A DNA stretch of 64,000 bases, taken from assembly GCA_024449915.1 (NCBI GenBank), contig JAMZAV010000807.1, positions 2,501-66,500 on the forward strand, read 5' to 3'. Below, piece by piece: positions 11,241 through 21,831 of the stretch. The DNA comes from Sweltsa coloradensis. Lineage: Eukaryota > Arthropoda > Insecta > Plecoptera > Chloroperlidae. How positions within the stretch are numbered: the stretch's first letter is position 1; each line of letters starts with the position of its first letter. Under the pieces are notes generated by a model. The model saw only the letters and a program-made list of their open reading frames with translations. It ran no database searches and was not told the origin of the DNA. The translations under genes were made by a program, and so were the position numbers.

Positions 11241-12245
11241 ACTAAAACTAAATATTAATCAGAAAATAGGCCTAGGGTATTAATTGCTTGATGTACTCAC
11301 CCATACCGACCCCACTTCAACTGCGATTCAGTAGGACAACTGTGAGAAGACTGTCAGCTCACTGGCGCTTTCTCGCCCACGACCAGGACCTCTACCTCGA
11401 GCCAGTCGGCGCAACAGACGCGAGGATACTGGCGAATTAAAGTCCAGGTAGGCTTCCGCTTTTCAAAGGTGAAATCGACGTCCACAGGAAAGGTACAATT
11501 TACGGCCCTTGTGCCAATCGGCAAGGTTGATACTGGACCGCTAGCCGGGATATTTGGGCAGGGAACTAGTTAACTGTTACACATAACGTCACACGCGCAC
11601 TGAATTTCTAAAAACACTGTTTCATTTACGATTTTTTGGGGTGAATTATGTAATTCTACTACAATTTATTTCACCCACGCACAGAAAAACGTGGACTCCA
11701 GCTCAGCTCAGGATTTATCGCCAACAATGAAAACAGAAGCTATGGCGCCATTGCGCAGCCAAATGATGTAGTAGAAAGTAAAATAGATTGCGCTGTGAGT
11801 CAAAGAGCTTTAGAAAAGTAAAATAGAATGCGCGTGACGTATTATCCATAATGCCGTGAGTCAAAGAGCTTAAAAGTCTCCGTGATGGTGGAAATGTAGA
11901 TGTTGAGTGTTTGTTGTTGTTGTTGTTGTTGTTGTTTTACTTGTTTTTTCTATTTATTATCTAAACTATAACAAATTCATGGAACAAAATCCGTTTTGTT
12001 AAATATTAATTTGAGGAGACACAGCGTTTTTCTGTATGTACTAGTTTTGATTTATGTATACTAATTTCATTGCTATGGGTAAATTTATTTTTCGAAATAA
12101 TGATTCTCGTTGTTAGGTACACTAGTTTACCTGATGAGACTTTCTTCAAGGCGATAACAGATTATTAGGAACTGTTTTTTCTAAGTTATATGCTATAGGA
12201 ACAACCTCAGTTCAGGATTTGCCAGCTGACTGGGAGTTCACCTAG
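11241..12245. other. No gene; local direct repeat and (TTG)n run
   Basis: Around 11772-11882 a phrase (AGTAAAATAGA, TGCGC, GTGAGTCAAAGAGCTT) occurs twice. A TTG/GTT trinucleotide run lies at about 11912-11936. Nothing else is recognised. Confidence 0.55.
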
Positions 12246-12249
12246 GGCG

Positions 12250-13758
12250 GACCTCAGAACGTGATTTGTGCATGTATCGGCAATTAAAATAAATTAACTT
12301 TCGGTTTCTATTTTGGCAAGTTATAACAAAATTTACATGTATATAACATGCCGTTTTTTTTGTTTTTTTTAAATATTTCTAGATTAAGTACCTTGTATGT
12401 TTTTTATATAGTCTAGTCCAAAAGCCTTGGCATAGTGTAGACCAGACCAACATATTATAGTTATACACAAAAAGGGTAAGAGAGTACCAAAAAGGGAGCG
12501 AAGCAACTTAAACAACAGACGTTGGAGAGAATACGAAATTTAAATAAGTTCTTTCCACCCATCACTTTCGTTGTTGTGGCGGTGCGAGTTAGGAAGCATT
12601 CTGTTCGTGCAATGGTCACCGTCGGGGGTTAAAGGGCATTTCTTAACTTTGACTCATGGACTCCCATCACCCCTAGGGTCAACCAATCGTTTCGTTTGGC
12701 GGTATTTGTACCGATTTGTCGACGCCCAAACGAAAAAAATTATCAGAAAAAACAATTGTTTATAAAAAAATAGCACTCAGTCAAGCCTCTAGAAAAACCA
12801 GTGAAAATATGTCACAAAAACAACAACTACCTAGTTTGAATGGTGTGCTTGAGGCGAATTGAACTTTGAACTAATTTTGAAGAGGCGAATTTGCCGTGTG
12901 CCGGCATCAGAAAAAGTTGAAAAAATAGTTTTGCATTTTTCTAAAAAAAAAAAGACAGATTTAAAGCTCATCACTTTATGTTATTTTGACTTGCTCAGCA
13001 GATTTGGGGAAAATTTAGGAAATATATAACGCCTGCGATTAGCCTAATACTTTAACACATTTCATTACTTATTTCTTGCCCAAACACTTATCATTATCAG
13101 ATAAACGTTTTGCTACAATGCTCGATTAGATATGTTAAGACACAAACGTATTACTGTTCGTATAAATCAATGGATATTCAATGATTTAATGTTGTTACTT
13201 GTACTCCGCAACATAGGAAAAATGAATACATTTTACGTAACAAGCTCTCGCGAAATTAATTTTTTTCTACTCACAACCAAATCGATAAAAATAGGTTCGT
13301 TTAAGACGTGTAACAAACAGTTAGCAGCCATAGACACATTGGATAATGAATAACTTTAAAAAAATATCTGCAAAAAGTTTGGTTAGAATAAAGCACCTAG
13401 GGGTTTTAGAAATAGGTCTGATCTTCAAATTAGAAAAAACGGATCGGGGTGCGGGTGTTAAAACAAAAAAATTGTGTCCTACCGTAGGAAATACATTGCA
13501 AAAACCAACCTCACCAATTCCATAGGCTAGAGGGGGCATTATGACCTAACCTCTTGACGCGCCCTTAGACCCTTAGAAAAATACGGACCTCGAAACGTTG
13601 GAAACTCCATCATCTCAACGATTGACGGTGTCGGCCCGCTCAATCGTCCAACGACTTTGGCGTTTTCCTAGGATATGAAAATGGGATTAGGGCACAAATA
13701 AGCACTAAGATAGGGTATTCATCTGATGGATATGGCACAAATAAGTTCTGAGGTGACG
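12250..13758. mobile_element. Probable third family A element, long and diverged
   Basis: The right end (GGCACAAATAAGTTCTGAGG, to 13758) is an excellent family A terminus, and the block before it (AGCACTAAGAT, ATCTGATGG) matches 7330-7360. The left end near 12250-12280 (ACCTCAGAACGTGATTTGTG) is a diverged inverted partner. If these pair, the element is about 1.5 kb. The interior carries only short ORFs with no transposase signature. The left boundary is uncertain. Confidence 0.5.
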
Positions 13759-13759
13759 A

Positions 13760-14150
13760 AACATAATAATATGTTGATTAAAAACAAATTATTACTTTAG
13801 TGAAGGAAGTAAAGCTATGTCAGTCAACAAGTTATTTTATGAGTTTCTATAATTTGGCCCGAGTTCCTATACTCTCAGTGTACTCCCCGGGGAGGAAACC
13901 ATACACACACAATACACCGGACGACATGCAGCAGTGAACAAATGAACGCTGGACATTGCACACAGAACTAGAACTAGATGCCAAGTCTGTTATCACCACA
14001 TTATGTGGGTGCAATTATAATAAGTTTGCACGACCGGGGCTTCAACTAAGCTCACTCGAGTAGAAAGACAACAGTGAATTAATTAGGTAGGAAGTGCCAA
14101 CTTTGAGTTGAAGCAAACAATTACTAGATAGCTGAGGTCTGGTGCATACT
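13760..14150. other. No recognisable feature
   Basis: AT-rich sequence between the family A element and the 62-bp minisatellite. No ORF or repeat was recognised. Confidence 0.4.
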
Positions 14151-14151
14151 C

Positions 14152-14278
14152 GAATCAAATATAATACACGTAGTCCCCACTGCAATATAAGCAGTTGTTT
14201 CATATCATCCTCGGGATACAATATAATACACTTAGTCCCCACTGCAATAAGTAGATGTTTCATATACTCAGGACACAA
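14152..14278. repeat. 62-bp minisatellite, left part (continues at 16604-16700)
   Basis: Two units with TCCCCACTGCAATA at 14174 and 14236. The same unit resumes at 16604-16700 after element D, with TCCCCACTGCAATAAGTAG at 16622. The array was therefore split by the insertion of element D. Confidence 0.8.
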
Positions 14279-15146
14279 TAAGGTGACCAGACGAACCGGT
14301 TTTACCGGTACAGTACCGTTTTCAGAACACTTGTACCGGTGTCCCGAGAGACTCATTAAAGTGACGTATTTGTACTGGTTTGCAATTTTGGAAGGGAAAT
14401 GTCAGTACCGTGTGGAAGGATAATGTTTTACTTTAAAAAAACACCTCTGATAAATACTAACAGTAATATCATTGAAATAGTTCTTCCACTTCCAAGAAAA
14501 TAATTCATTTTCTCTAGGGGTGTGCTAGTATTATTCAATGATTTTGGTGGAGGTGCCGGGTCGCGCTCGAGTGTGAAAACGTAAATATTGCTATCAATTC
14601 TTGGCTTTACCTTACCAACCCTGAATAATATCCACTTTTGAACTATTTTGCACAATTAATAAAAATATGTCACTATATAATGTTTGTATCAACATTTTCA
14701 TGTAATACCACTTACTATTGAATTATATGTCATAGCCTAGGTCTAATAACATTTATGCTTGATCATTAAAATGATCTATTGAGAGATTACATTTTAAAAT
14801 CAATTAGATGTTACTCTTTCACTTTTGGAGCCAATATAGGCCTATAGACATTTCAACAAAAAATTAATATTGAACATAATTATTGTAAAGAAAAATATAT
14901 AGTCGAAGAGTAATAGTGAAATTTTAAAAAAGAGGAAGTACTCGGACTCGACTTGAAAAAAAAACCCACACTTGAACACCCCTAATTTTCTCAGTCATTA
15001 TTTGCATTGATTTTGTTTAAAGATAATGAAAAGTCAAAATGTATTAATCATGCAACTGAACTTCGTTTTTTATTAATTACGTACCTACACTAATTATTTC
15101 GTTGTAAAGACAAAATGTATTAAATGGTAAATCAAAATCATGCATA

Positions 15147-16233
15147 CTAGGCCGCTTCACGGACTCTTTTATTAGTCGCGTTAATGGATGAGCTTTTTTA
15201 ATTGGATGATCGAAGCGAAGACTTCAATTTCACTGACCCCTCAAAAAATTTAGCTCCAATGTTTTTTTTGTTTTTGTTTTTGTTTTTTTTCTGTCTGTTT
15301 GTTCACACGCTACCGGGCAAACGGCATATTGGAGGGGACCTTCGAAATCTCTTATCTTAGACCTGCCACGTATTTGGGTACAATCCAAGAAATATTTCTT
15401 ATTAATATCGTACTTTACGATTTTTTTCGATTTTTAGTGCGATATTTTCGTGACATTTGGGCCGATTCTGACCAAATGGGTGGGGCTACGACGTTCATAT
15501 TTAACATGTACATTAAGGCTATAGTGATGTATTGCTTCTTGAAAGAAAAAGTTGAAAAGTTAGCCAGAATCTATAGAATTAAGGTTTTAATATGAGTTTT
15601 TTTAGGTTTATAATAACAATTAACAAGTAACAATAGAAACTTGACAACAATTACCTACAATGCATTAAAAAAGCACTTGCAAAGGTAAAGTAGTCCCACG
15701 CAAACTAAAAACTTATTAAAAAAGCTCATCCATCAACGCGACTAAAAAAAGCGTTTGCGAAGCTTCCTAGTAAGTTTTTAGCTTGCGTGGGATCTCTTTA
15801 CTTCTGCAAATTCTTTTTGAACGCATTGTAGGTGATTGTTGTCAAGTTTCTATTGTAAATTTTTTGTAACTTTTTCAACTTTTTCTTTCAAAAGGTACTA
15901 CATAATTATAACCTTAATGACCATGTAAAATATGAACGTTATAGCCCCACCCGTTTGGTCAGAATCGGCCCAAATGTCACGAAAATATCGCACTAAAAAT
16001 CGAAGAAAAATCGTAAAAGTACGATATTCATGAGAAATATTTCTTGGATTGTACCCAAAAACGTGGAAGGTCTAAGTTCATAGATTTTGAAGGTTCCCTC
16101 CAATTTTCATCAAGATCGCATATGCCGTTTGCCCGGTAGAGAGCGAACAAACAGACAAAAACAAACAAAAAAAACACACGAGCTAATTTTTGGGGGGGTT
16201 GGTGAAATTGAAATCTTCGCTTTGCTCATCCAA
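15147..16233 (-). mobile_element. Helitron-like family C, outer copy, interrupted by an inner copy
   Basis: Read on the minus strand, this element starts TTGGATGAGC at 16233 and ends CTAG at 15147. It sits between A and T (complements of 16234 and 15146). The related D copy near 54680-54700 reads CCATATTATAC, i.e. CCATA|TTATAC with no insert, which shows a clean insertion between A and T without duplication. It is interrupted at 15202-15770 by a same-family copy in the other orientation. Without that insert it is about 518 bp, close to the 558-bp copy at 42034-42591. Confidence 0.8.
15202..15770 (+). mobile_element. Helitron-like family C, inner copy
   Basis: 569 bp, from TTGGATGATCG at 15202 to GCTTCCTAG at 15770, flanked by A (15201) and T (15771). 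It lies in inverse orientation inside a sister copy and so creates a large apparent inverted repeat. The uninterrupted sister at 42034 reads straight through the corresponding site (CTTTTTTGTAAGTTTTTAG). ORFs in this stretch are not coding. Confidence 0.8.
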
Positions 16234-16603
16234 TTATACAAATTTAATGCATTTACATTTATCTTTATTACTATTAATTATTACTTCATTAGTATGATGC
16301 CTTCATCGATGCATTACACACATAATTTTCTGCCGAGTGTTTGTATTTTTTTGGGACATTTTTTAAACCACTAGATAAAGATTTTATGACTGCAAAAATG
16401 TACACATTAAAACCATTTTTTAATTCATATTTTCGTGTCAGAAAGCTGTTTTCTGGGCATTTGACTAAATATACCTCTGAAAGAAAATTGGAGCCAGCCG
16501 CTGAGGCTCTGCCCCAGACCCCGAAATGATTCATGGAGTACAAAGTACATATTCTGTCACTTAAGTTGTCCCGGTTTGTAACTTTCAAAATATGGTCACC
16601 TTA

Positions 16604-16708
16604 GATATAATATACACTTGATCCCCACTGCAATAAGTAGTTGTTTCATAATCATACTCAGGATACAATACAATACATTCGCTACAATAAGTGGTTGTTG
16701 CAAATATT
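16604..16708. repeat. 62-bp minisatellite, right part
   Basis: Continuation of the array at 14152-14278 beyond element D. One good unit and one degenerate unit are present. The array ends at the 8-bp target duplication of the hAT element. Confidence 0.7.
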
Positions 16709-17120
16709 CAGTGGCGTAGGAACCATGGGGAGGGGCAGGGGTGGCAATGACCCCCCCCCCACCAAGTTTGGTCCGGGGGGGAGGGTCAAAACTTACGTAA
16801 GTTAAATTTAATCCCAGCATTTCTTTAGTAAATATGCACTTCACTCACCTTGGTAAAACGAATATGTTTGCCTGTAGCTTCGTCATTACACAAAAATTGA
16901 GGTCGAAATTTACTAAAATGGTCCACCTCACGTTCATTTTTTTTTAGGCTTTAGATCGCAAATAAAACATCGCAAATGCAGTTAAAACATGACGAAATAA
17001 CTGTAGTGAGGTGAAATTTGTTTCAACTTCGGCGAAAGGTCCCAGACCCCGGCTGCCGCCCACAAAATATTCTAATGATCCCCCCCCCCCCCCGACTTTC
17101 AAAACGTTCCTACGCGCCTG
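16709..17120. mobile_element. Non-autonomous hAT element with 8-bp target duplication
   Basis: The left end CAGTGGCGTAGGAAC is inverted at the right end as GTTCCTACGCGCCTG. The flanks carry identical 8-bp duplications, CAAATATT at 16701-16708 and 17121-17128. Eight-bp duplications and CAG-type ends are the hallmark of the hAT superfamily. The 412-bp element has long G and C runs near both ends and no transposase. Confidence 0.92.
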
Positions 17121-17128
17121 CAAATATT

Positions 17129-17535
17129 ACTTCCATGAAACTATTGTTTTCGATATAAGAGACATTTTCTTGGCAGTCTAATAGTAAAACGGAACAGTCG
17201 AAATATGTCACTAGACCTGTTAGAGGTAAAGTTTCGTTTCTCATGGAAATCGCGCTTTTTACATCGTTTTTGTTTTTAATTGTTTTGTTTTTTTTCGTTG
17301 CTATGCTTATTTTGAACGATTTTTTGTCATTTGAATTGTTTGTTAAATTGTTAACCTTATAGAAAAAGGGTCATTAGTTATTTTGTGATTATATATGAGG
17401 TCGGATATTGATAATTGATTTAAAAGTTCAACCATTGTTATTTATAATCAAAGACAATTCATGATAATTTAGTTGCTGGTTCTATTAATTTGTGTACAGT
17501 AGTTTCGCAGCAAGTAGGCCGATGCGCGCGGTTTC
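17129..17535. other. No recognisable feature
   Basis: AT-rich, no convincing ORF or repeat. Confidence 0.4.
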
Positions 17536-17625
17536 GGCGGTCCAATGAGCGATCAGTATTTTAAATTGGAGACCGCTGATTGGCTGCGATTCACCCGCCG
17601 GTGACGTCAGCATCTGCTAACTTGC
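17536..17625. promoter_or_regulatory. CCAAT and CRE-like cluster
   Basis: Within 90 bp are a CCAAT word (about 17541), an inverted CCAAT (GATTGGC, about 17577) and TGACGTCA (about 17602), in a GC-richer island. Such words recruit NF-Y and CREB/ATF factors in animals, but no downstream gene is visible, so function is speculative. Confidence 0.25.
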
Positions 17626-17764
17626 TTCGGAACAATTCTCACTTGTTTACATACCCACAAAATTTGAAAAGTGTTCTCTTTTATATTTTGCTTCTCACAA
17701 TTTTTCCTTCCGACTGTAGAAATATTATCTTTACAAGATAGTCCATGAGCCAGCTAATCCAAAC

Positions 17765-17930
17765 AATACCCCCCCCCCCGGGGCCCCGCCCCCCGCCCAA
17801 GACGGAAGGTTTGAAAGTGGTTCCGAGAAGCTATTTATATTACATTTTGATTTTTACTTGTTAGCCATCATGACTTTGGTGGGTGTACCCACCAGAGGTG
17901 ACCAAACATATTTTTTGTGCCAAAATGAAA
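17765..17930 (-). repeat. Reverse-oriented relative of the 178-bp repeat at 24810-25330
   Basis: On the plus strand it carries CCGCCC, GACGGAAGGT and then TTGGTGGGTGTACCCACCA followed by GGTGACCAAA. On the minus strand these match, in order, the GGTGGTATACCCAC-like and CCTTCCGCCCTGC words of the 178-bp units. A C/G-run lies at 17770-17795. Confidence 0.5.
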
Positions 17931-18885
17931 AATATTTATTTAGAGCCAACTATAATGCAAACGGTCTGGTTTTACTTCATAATATCATTTCAATTAAATA
18001 TTGTGAATTTTATAAACAAACTTTAGGGAGATATCATTACTATATCCGGAGATTGCATCCTATGCTGTTTTGGACAACATGGAAATGTTTAGTTCCAATA
18101 TGGGAATGTGACTGTTCAAATGAAAGGTCTTGATGAGTAGATTTAAAATATGCTATTTTATGTAAATGCTTATCATGCATTTTGGGTCAAAATCGTAAAA
18201 CAAACACTTTAAAAAAAATAGCTGTGGCAAGCCGCATGCCATAATCTTAAAATATGGTCACACCGTTTGATGTTTTGTTTATATTCAGTTTAAATAAATA
18301 TTGTGTTGCATAGTTTTTATGTATTTCGATAAAAAATTATGTATTTGTTTAATTTAAATTGTTTAAAATTTCCGAAAATGTTGTATTATTTATGCAACTA
18401 TAGAATAAATTGCATGTAGGCCTACACTACCTTGTTTTCGCTTAAATATTCTAATAAGTGTTATGTATTATAAGATAAATTATAATTAATTAACTTCATC
18501 ATCAATTAACTTCATCATCATTAACTTCATCATTATCTCCATCACTAAAGAGGCAATCGGTATTGAAGCAAAAATAAACATAAGCTGGCTTCCATATCTA
18601 TCATAATATACAATCACATTTTCAGGCTGATATAAAATATAGGTACAATTTCCCAATAAACATCTGTACAATTCAAATTATTTACCTGCAAAAAAATCGA
18701 CAAAAGTTAATAGTTTTTATTACTTTTGATTATGTTATAAGCAAGATGCATATATTTTATCATCAATAAATTTAAAGTAATTGATGTCCATAATAATACT
18801 GTAAACTATAATACTCGCTTTGTTTTGGTATTAATTGTCTTTTCATCTTTTCATCTGGTTTTGAGTCGAGTCGTTTGTCATGTGA
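17931..18885. other. No recognisable gene
   Basis: Strongly AT-rich, with a short imperfect repeat of TTAACTTCATCATCA words at 18490-18535. ORFs at 17858-18133 (+) and 18486-18671 (-) have no recognisable content. Confidence 0.45.
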
Positions 18886-19288
18886 TTTAGTTTAGCCAAT
18901 CACGTTCGTTTTCTGTTTATTTTCCGTTGTATTCGCATATCGCTCATCTCTAGTTTAGTTCGCGACGGTCTGTCGTCTCTGAAAGGTCGCACTCTTGTTA
19001 TCTTCTCTCTCGCCCATATTTGGGCAAAGCCAGTTTATTACGCTCTCGTACTCTGCACTGTGTTTGTAGTGACTTCGCCTGTGTTGTGTGCATTATTAAC
19101 CGCTACGGCTTGCTATTTCTTTACTTCTCACTTCTCTACTCTTCCAACTGGCCAGTTCTGTAACCCTATCCTGTCTCCCACGACGTCTGTGCTTTGACGT
19201 CGCGACGCCCCAAAGGAAGTTCAACACCATCCGAACCAAGGACGTCGGGGGAAAACCTTACCGTCTCAGGAAGTATTCACGCTCACAT
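18886..19288 (+). promoter_or_regulatory. Candidate promoter and untranslated first exon ending in a splice donor
   Basis: A CCAAT box (AGCCAATCACG, about 18895) precedes about 390 bp of pyrimidine-rich, less AT-biased sequence. This ends with a consensus donor, CACAT|GTAAGT, with GT at 19289-19290, after which the AT-rich background resumes. This layout fits a 5' untranslated exon or a retroelement leader. I see no ORF that begins here, no downstream exon and no clear LTR ends, so confidence is low. Confidence 0.3.
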
Positions 19289-19893
19289 GTAAGTCATCAT
19301 TTCATTAGTTACTTCCTATGTTCCTCCTCTTTCTTTCTCTTAACTCTAAAATTAAAATTAGTCCACTAAAATCTCGGTAGGCATCTCGGCCTAAACAAAT
19401 ACATTTAACTCAAAGGACCAGGATATAATATACTTGGCATTATTTTGTTGTGTTATTCGTAGCAACATTATAAAATGCTCACAATCAGTTTATTACACAC
19501 AAAATCTTTTTCTGACAACATTTTAGTAGACCGTGAACCGCTGTCCAAATAATTGATGTTATAATAATAATATTATTATTTGATATATTTTCTTGCTTAT
19601 GTAAATTGGCAAAAAAAAACATAAGGGGTCTGTTGTGTCAAATTATCATCTAACTCGGGTACTAGATTAACGCCCACTGCGACCCTGCATCAGAACTGAA
19701 TTAGCATAAGCATAAGAAACACCTCAGAAAAGGAATACGATGTGTGTTTGTTTGTGCGTGAGTGTGTGCTTTACGCATATTATGCAGATATCTATGTAGA
19801 AAAAGTAAGCGAGCGACAGTAGCTACAGATTGCTTCTACACTTTGTTAAATAATTATTTCAAAATTAATATTTAGCTTCGTTCATCATTAAAA
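19289..19893. other. No recognisable feature
   Basis: AT-rich. It would be the start of an intron if the upstream donor is used. A TG-rich stretch lies near 19740-19770. Confidence 0.4.
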
Positions 19894-20795
19894 CTAGGAA
19901 GCTTCGCAAACGCTTTTTCAGGCGCGTTGTTGGATAGGTGTATTTTTTTTTAATTAAAAAAACGTAAAATTGCGATTACATGAGAAATAAATTTTCGATT
20001 ACGCTCAAATTTCAGACGAATATATTAAATTCATAAAATTAAGGTTCTGTGAAAAAACCATTACAATCGGATGAAGCATGTAAGGATGTGATGTGGATGT
20101 GTGTGTAGCATGAAGTGTTATAAGTCGAAAAAACTTAAAAAATCGAAAAAAAATGTAAAATTGCGATTATCACGAGAAATTTTTTTTTCGATTGCGCTCA
20201 AATTTCAATTGAATATATACATTCAAGAAATTAAGGTTCTGTGAAAAAATTCATTACAATCGGATAAAACATGAAGGTGTTCATGTTTTATCCGATTGTA
20301 ATGTTTGTTTGTTTGCTTTTTATTTTTTTTTATTTTTTTTAAAGCCGAAGAAAGTTTAAAAATCGAAAAAAATCGTAAAATGTCGATTTTTATAAGAAAT
20401 AATTTTTCGATTACGCTCAAATTTCACACGAATATATTAATTGCTAAAATAAAAGATCTGTACAAAAATCATTACAATCGGATAAGGCATGTAGGTGTTA
20501 TAAGTCGAAGAATGTTTTTAAATATCGAAAAAAAAATCGTAAAATTGCGATTTTAATTAGAAATCATTTTTCGATTGCGCTCAAAAACTTGGCAGTTCTA
20601 AGTTCATAGATTTCGAAGGCCTCCAGGAAATTTCATCGCAATTGGAGTATTGGTATAGCCGGAATCGTGTTAACAGACACTCAAAAATACAAACAGAAAA
20701 AAAAGAAAAAAAGTAAAAAACATTCCGGTTTTTTTTCTCCAGTGTAGTAGAATGGAATCTTCGCTTCGCTCGCTACTCTCGCTACGCTCATCCAA
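19894..20795 (-). mobile_element. Helitron-like family C, copy with iterated internal units
   Basis: On the minus strand it runs from TTGGATGAGCG (20795) to CTAG (19894), between A and T on both flanks. The interior repeats a unit with the words CTCAAATTTCA, AATATATTAATTCATAAAAT, TTACAATCGG and TCGTAAAATTGCGATTTT. TTACAATCGG starts at 20061, about 20254 and about 20472. ORFs are short, so it is non-autonomous. Confidence 0.78.
20252..20303. repeat. Perfect 23-bp hairpin with 6-nt loop inside family C
   Basis: Arms 20252-20274 and 20281-20303 are exact reverse complements around AGGTGT. The left arm is the ordinary unit sequence (CATTACAATCGGATAAAAC). The right arm is an inverted copy of it, as a local template switch would produce. 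Confidence 0.9.
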
Positions 20796-20876
20796 TTACT
20801 AGAAAGCTTCGCAAACGCTTTTTCAGGCGCGTTGTTGGATGAGCGTAATGGTGGTGCATTGAGCTGCCATGTATTC

Positions 20877-21831
20877 CAGTGGCGGATACAGGGGGGGGGG
20901 CGGTGGGGCGATCGCCCCCCATGATTCTTTAAAATTTAAAAAAAAAAATGATTTTATTATTTTATTGTGCACGCACCAAATGCACTCTAAAAACCTGATT
21001 TTCAAAATTTTCGCCTGCGGCGCTATTTATTTAAAACTCCCAATAAAAATCAACTTTCCTTTATGTTGTCAGAAATAATCAGTTTGCCTCTGAAATGTGT
21101 CTGCATCAGTGAACTTCGATTTATTAAGTTGTCCTCCTATGTGAATCGTTTTTTAACTAAATAGGATAGACGTTTAATAAATAAATAAAATGATGAATTA
21201 AAAAAAAGATCAAACGTTTATAATAATGTTGCAATCTAGGCCAATGCTGTAAATTGTAAGCTCGACATGACGGCAAAACAAATTGGTGCACACAAACTAC
21301 ATTGTTTCCGTATTGCATTCCGCCCACTACTTTTTTCATTTATTTAAAACTCCCAATAAAAATCAACTTTCCTTTATGTTGTCAGAAATAATCAGTTTGC
21401 CTCTGAAATGTGTCTGCATCAGTGTACCTCGATTTATTAAGTTGTCCTCATATGTGAATCGTTTTTTAACTAAATAGGATAGACGTTTAATAAATAAATA
21501 AAATGATGGAATTGAAAATAAGATCAAACGTTTATAATAATGTTGCAATCCAGGCCAATGCTGTAAATTGTAAGCTCGACATGACGACAAAACAAATTGG
21601 TGCACACAAACTACATTGTTTCCGTGTTACATTCCGCCCACCACTTTTTTCTAAAACGCACCAAATGCACTCTAAAAACCTGATTTTCAAAAATTTCGCC
21701 CGCGGCGCAATTACTGGGGGCTCTGCCCCCCATACCCCTCGTGCGTCCGTGCTTAGTCCCTTTCTTACGACTGTACATGCACACGCAAATCGCCCCCCCC
21801 CCCCCATGATTATGTCCTAGATCCGCCACTG
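20877..21831. mobile_element. Non-autonomous hAT element, near-perfect 8-bp duplication
   Basis: Ends are CAGTGGCGGATACAGGGGG and CCTAGATCCGCCACTG, inverted relative to each other. Flanks are ATGTATTC (20869-20876) and ATGTGTTC (21832-21839), 7 of 8 identical. The 955-bp element contains G and C runs near its ends, a tandem internal duplication and no transposase. It is inserted in a family C copy. Confidence 0.88.
21025..21650. repeat. 313-bp tandem duplication within the hAT element
   Basis: The block beginning TTTATTTAAAACTCCCAATA occurs at about 21025 and again about 313 bp later (AAAACTCCC at 21033 and 21346), and stays similar through to the CCGCCCAC words. A shorter block, GCACCAAATGCACTCTAAAA, flanks the pair at about 20971 and 21659. 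This shows internal duplication of the element. Confidence 0.85.

Larger units (their letters stand above)
14279..16603. mobile_element. Element D, copy 1: large TIR element, hAT-like ends
   Basis: Ends are TAAGGTGACCA (left) and TGGTCACCTTA (right), inside a 62-bp minisatellite. The left 900 bp aligns with 53769-54700, including the ACAGTACCGTTTTCAGAACA block. The right part after 16233 aligns with 54690-54790. No transposase ORF is visible. The interior is interrupted at 15147-16233 by family C. The ends resemble those of some hAT elements, but no clear 8-bp duplication is visible, so the superfamily is tentative. Confidence 0.7.

Noticed and set aside
15299..16588. Several 95-105-codon ORFs on both strands
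   Set aside because: They lie inside family C copies and element D, are not kept between copies, and lack domains.
14271..16611. 8-bp target duplication for element D
   Set aside because: I tried several boundaries and found no convincing 8-bp match, partly because it lies in a repeated minisatellite.
18886..19288. Solo LTR of a retrotransposon
   Set aside because: No clear TG...CA ends, primer-binding site or target duplication was found.
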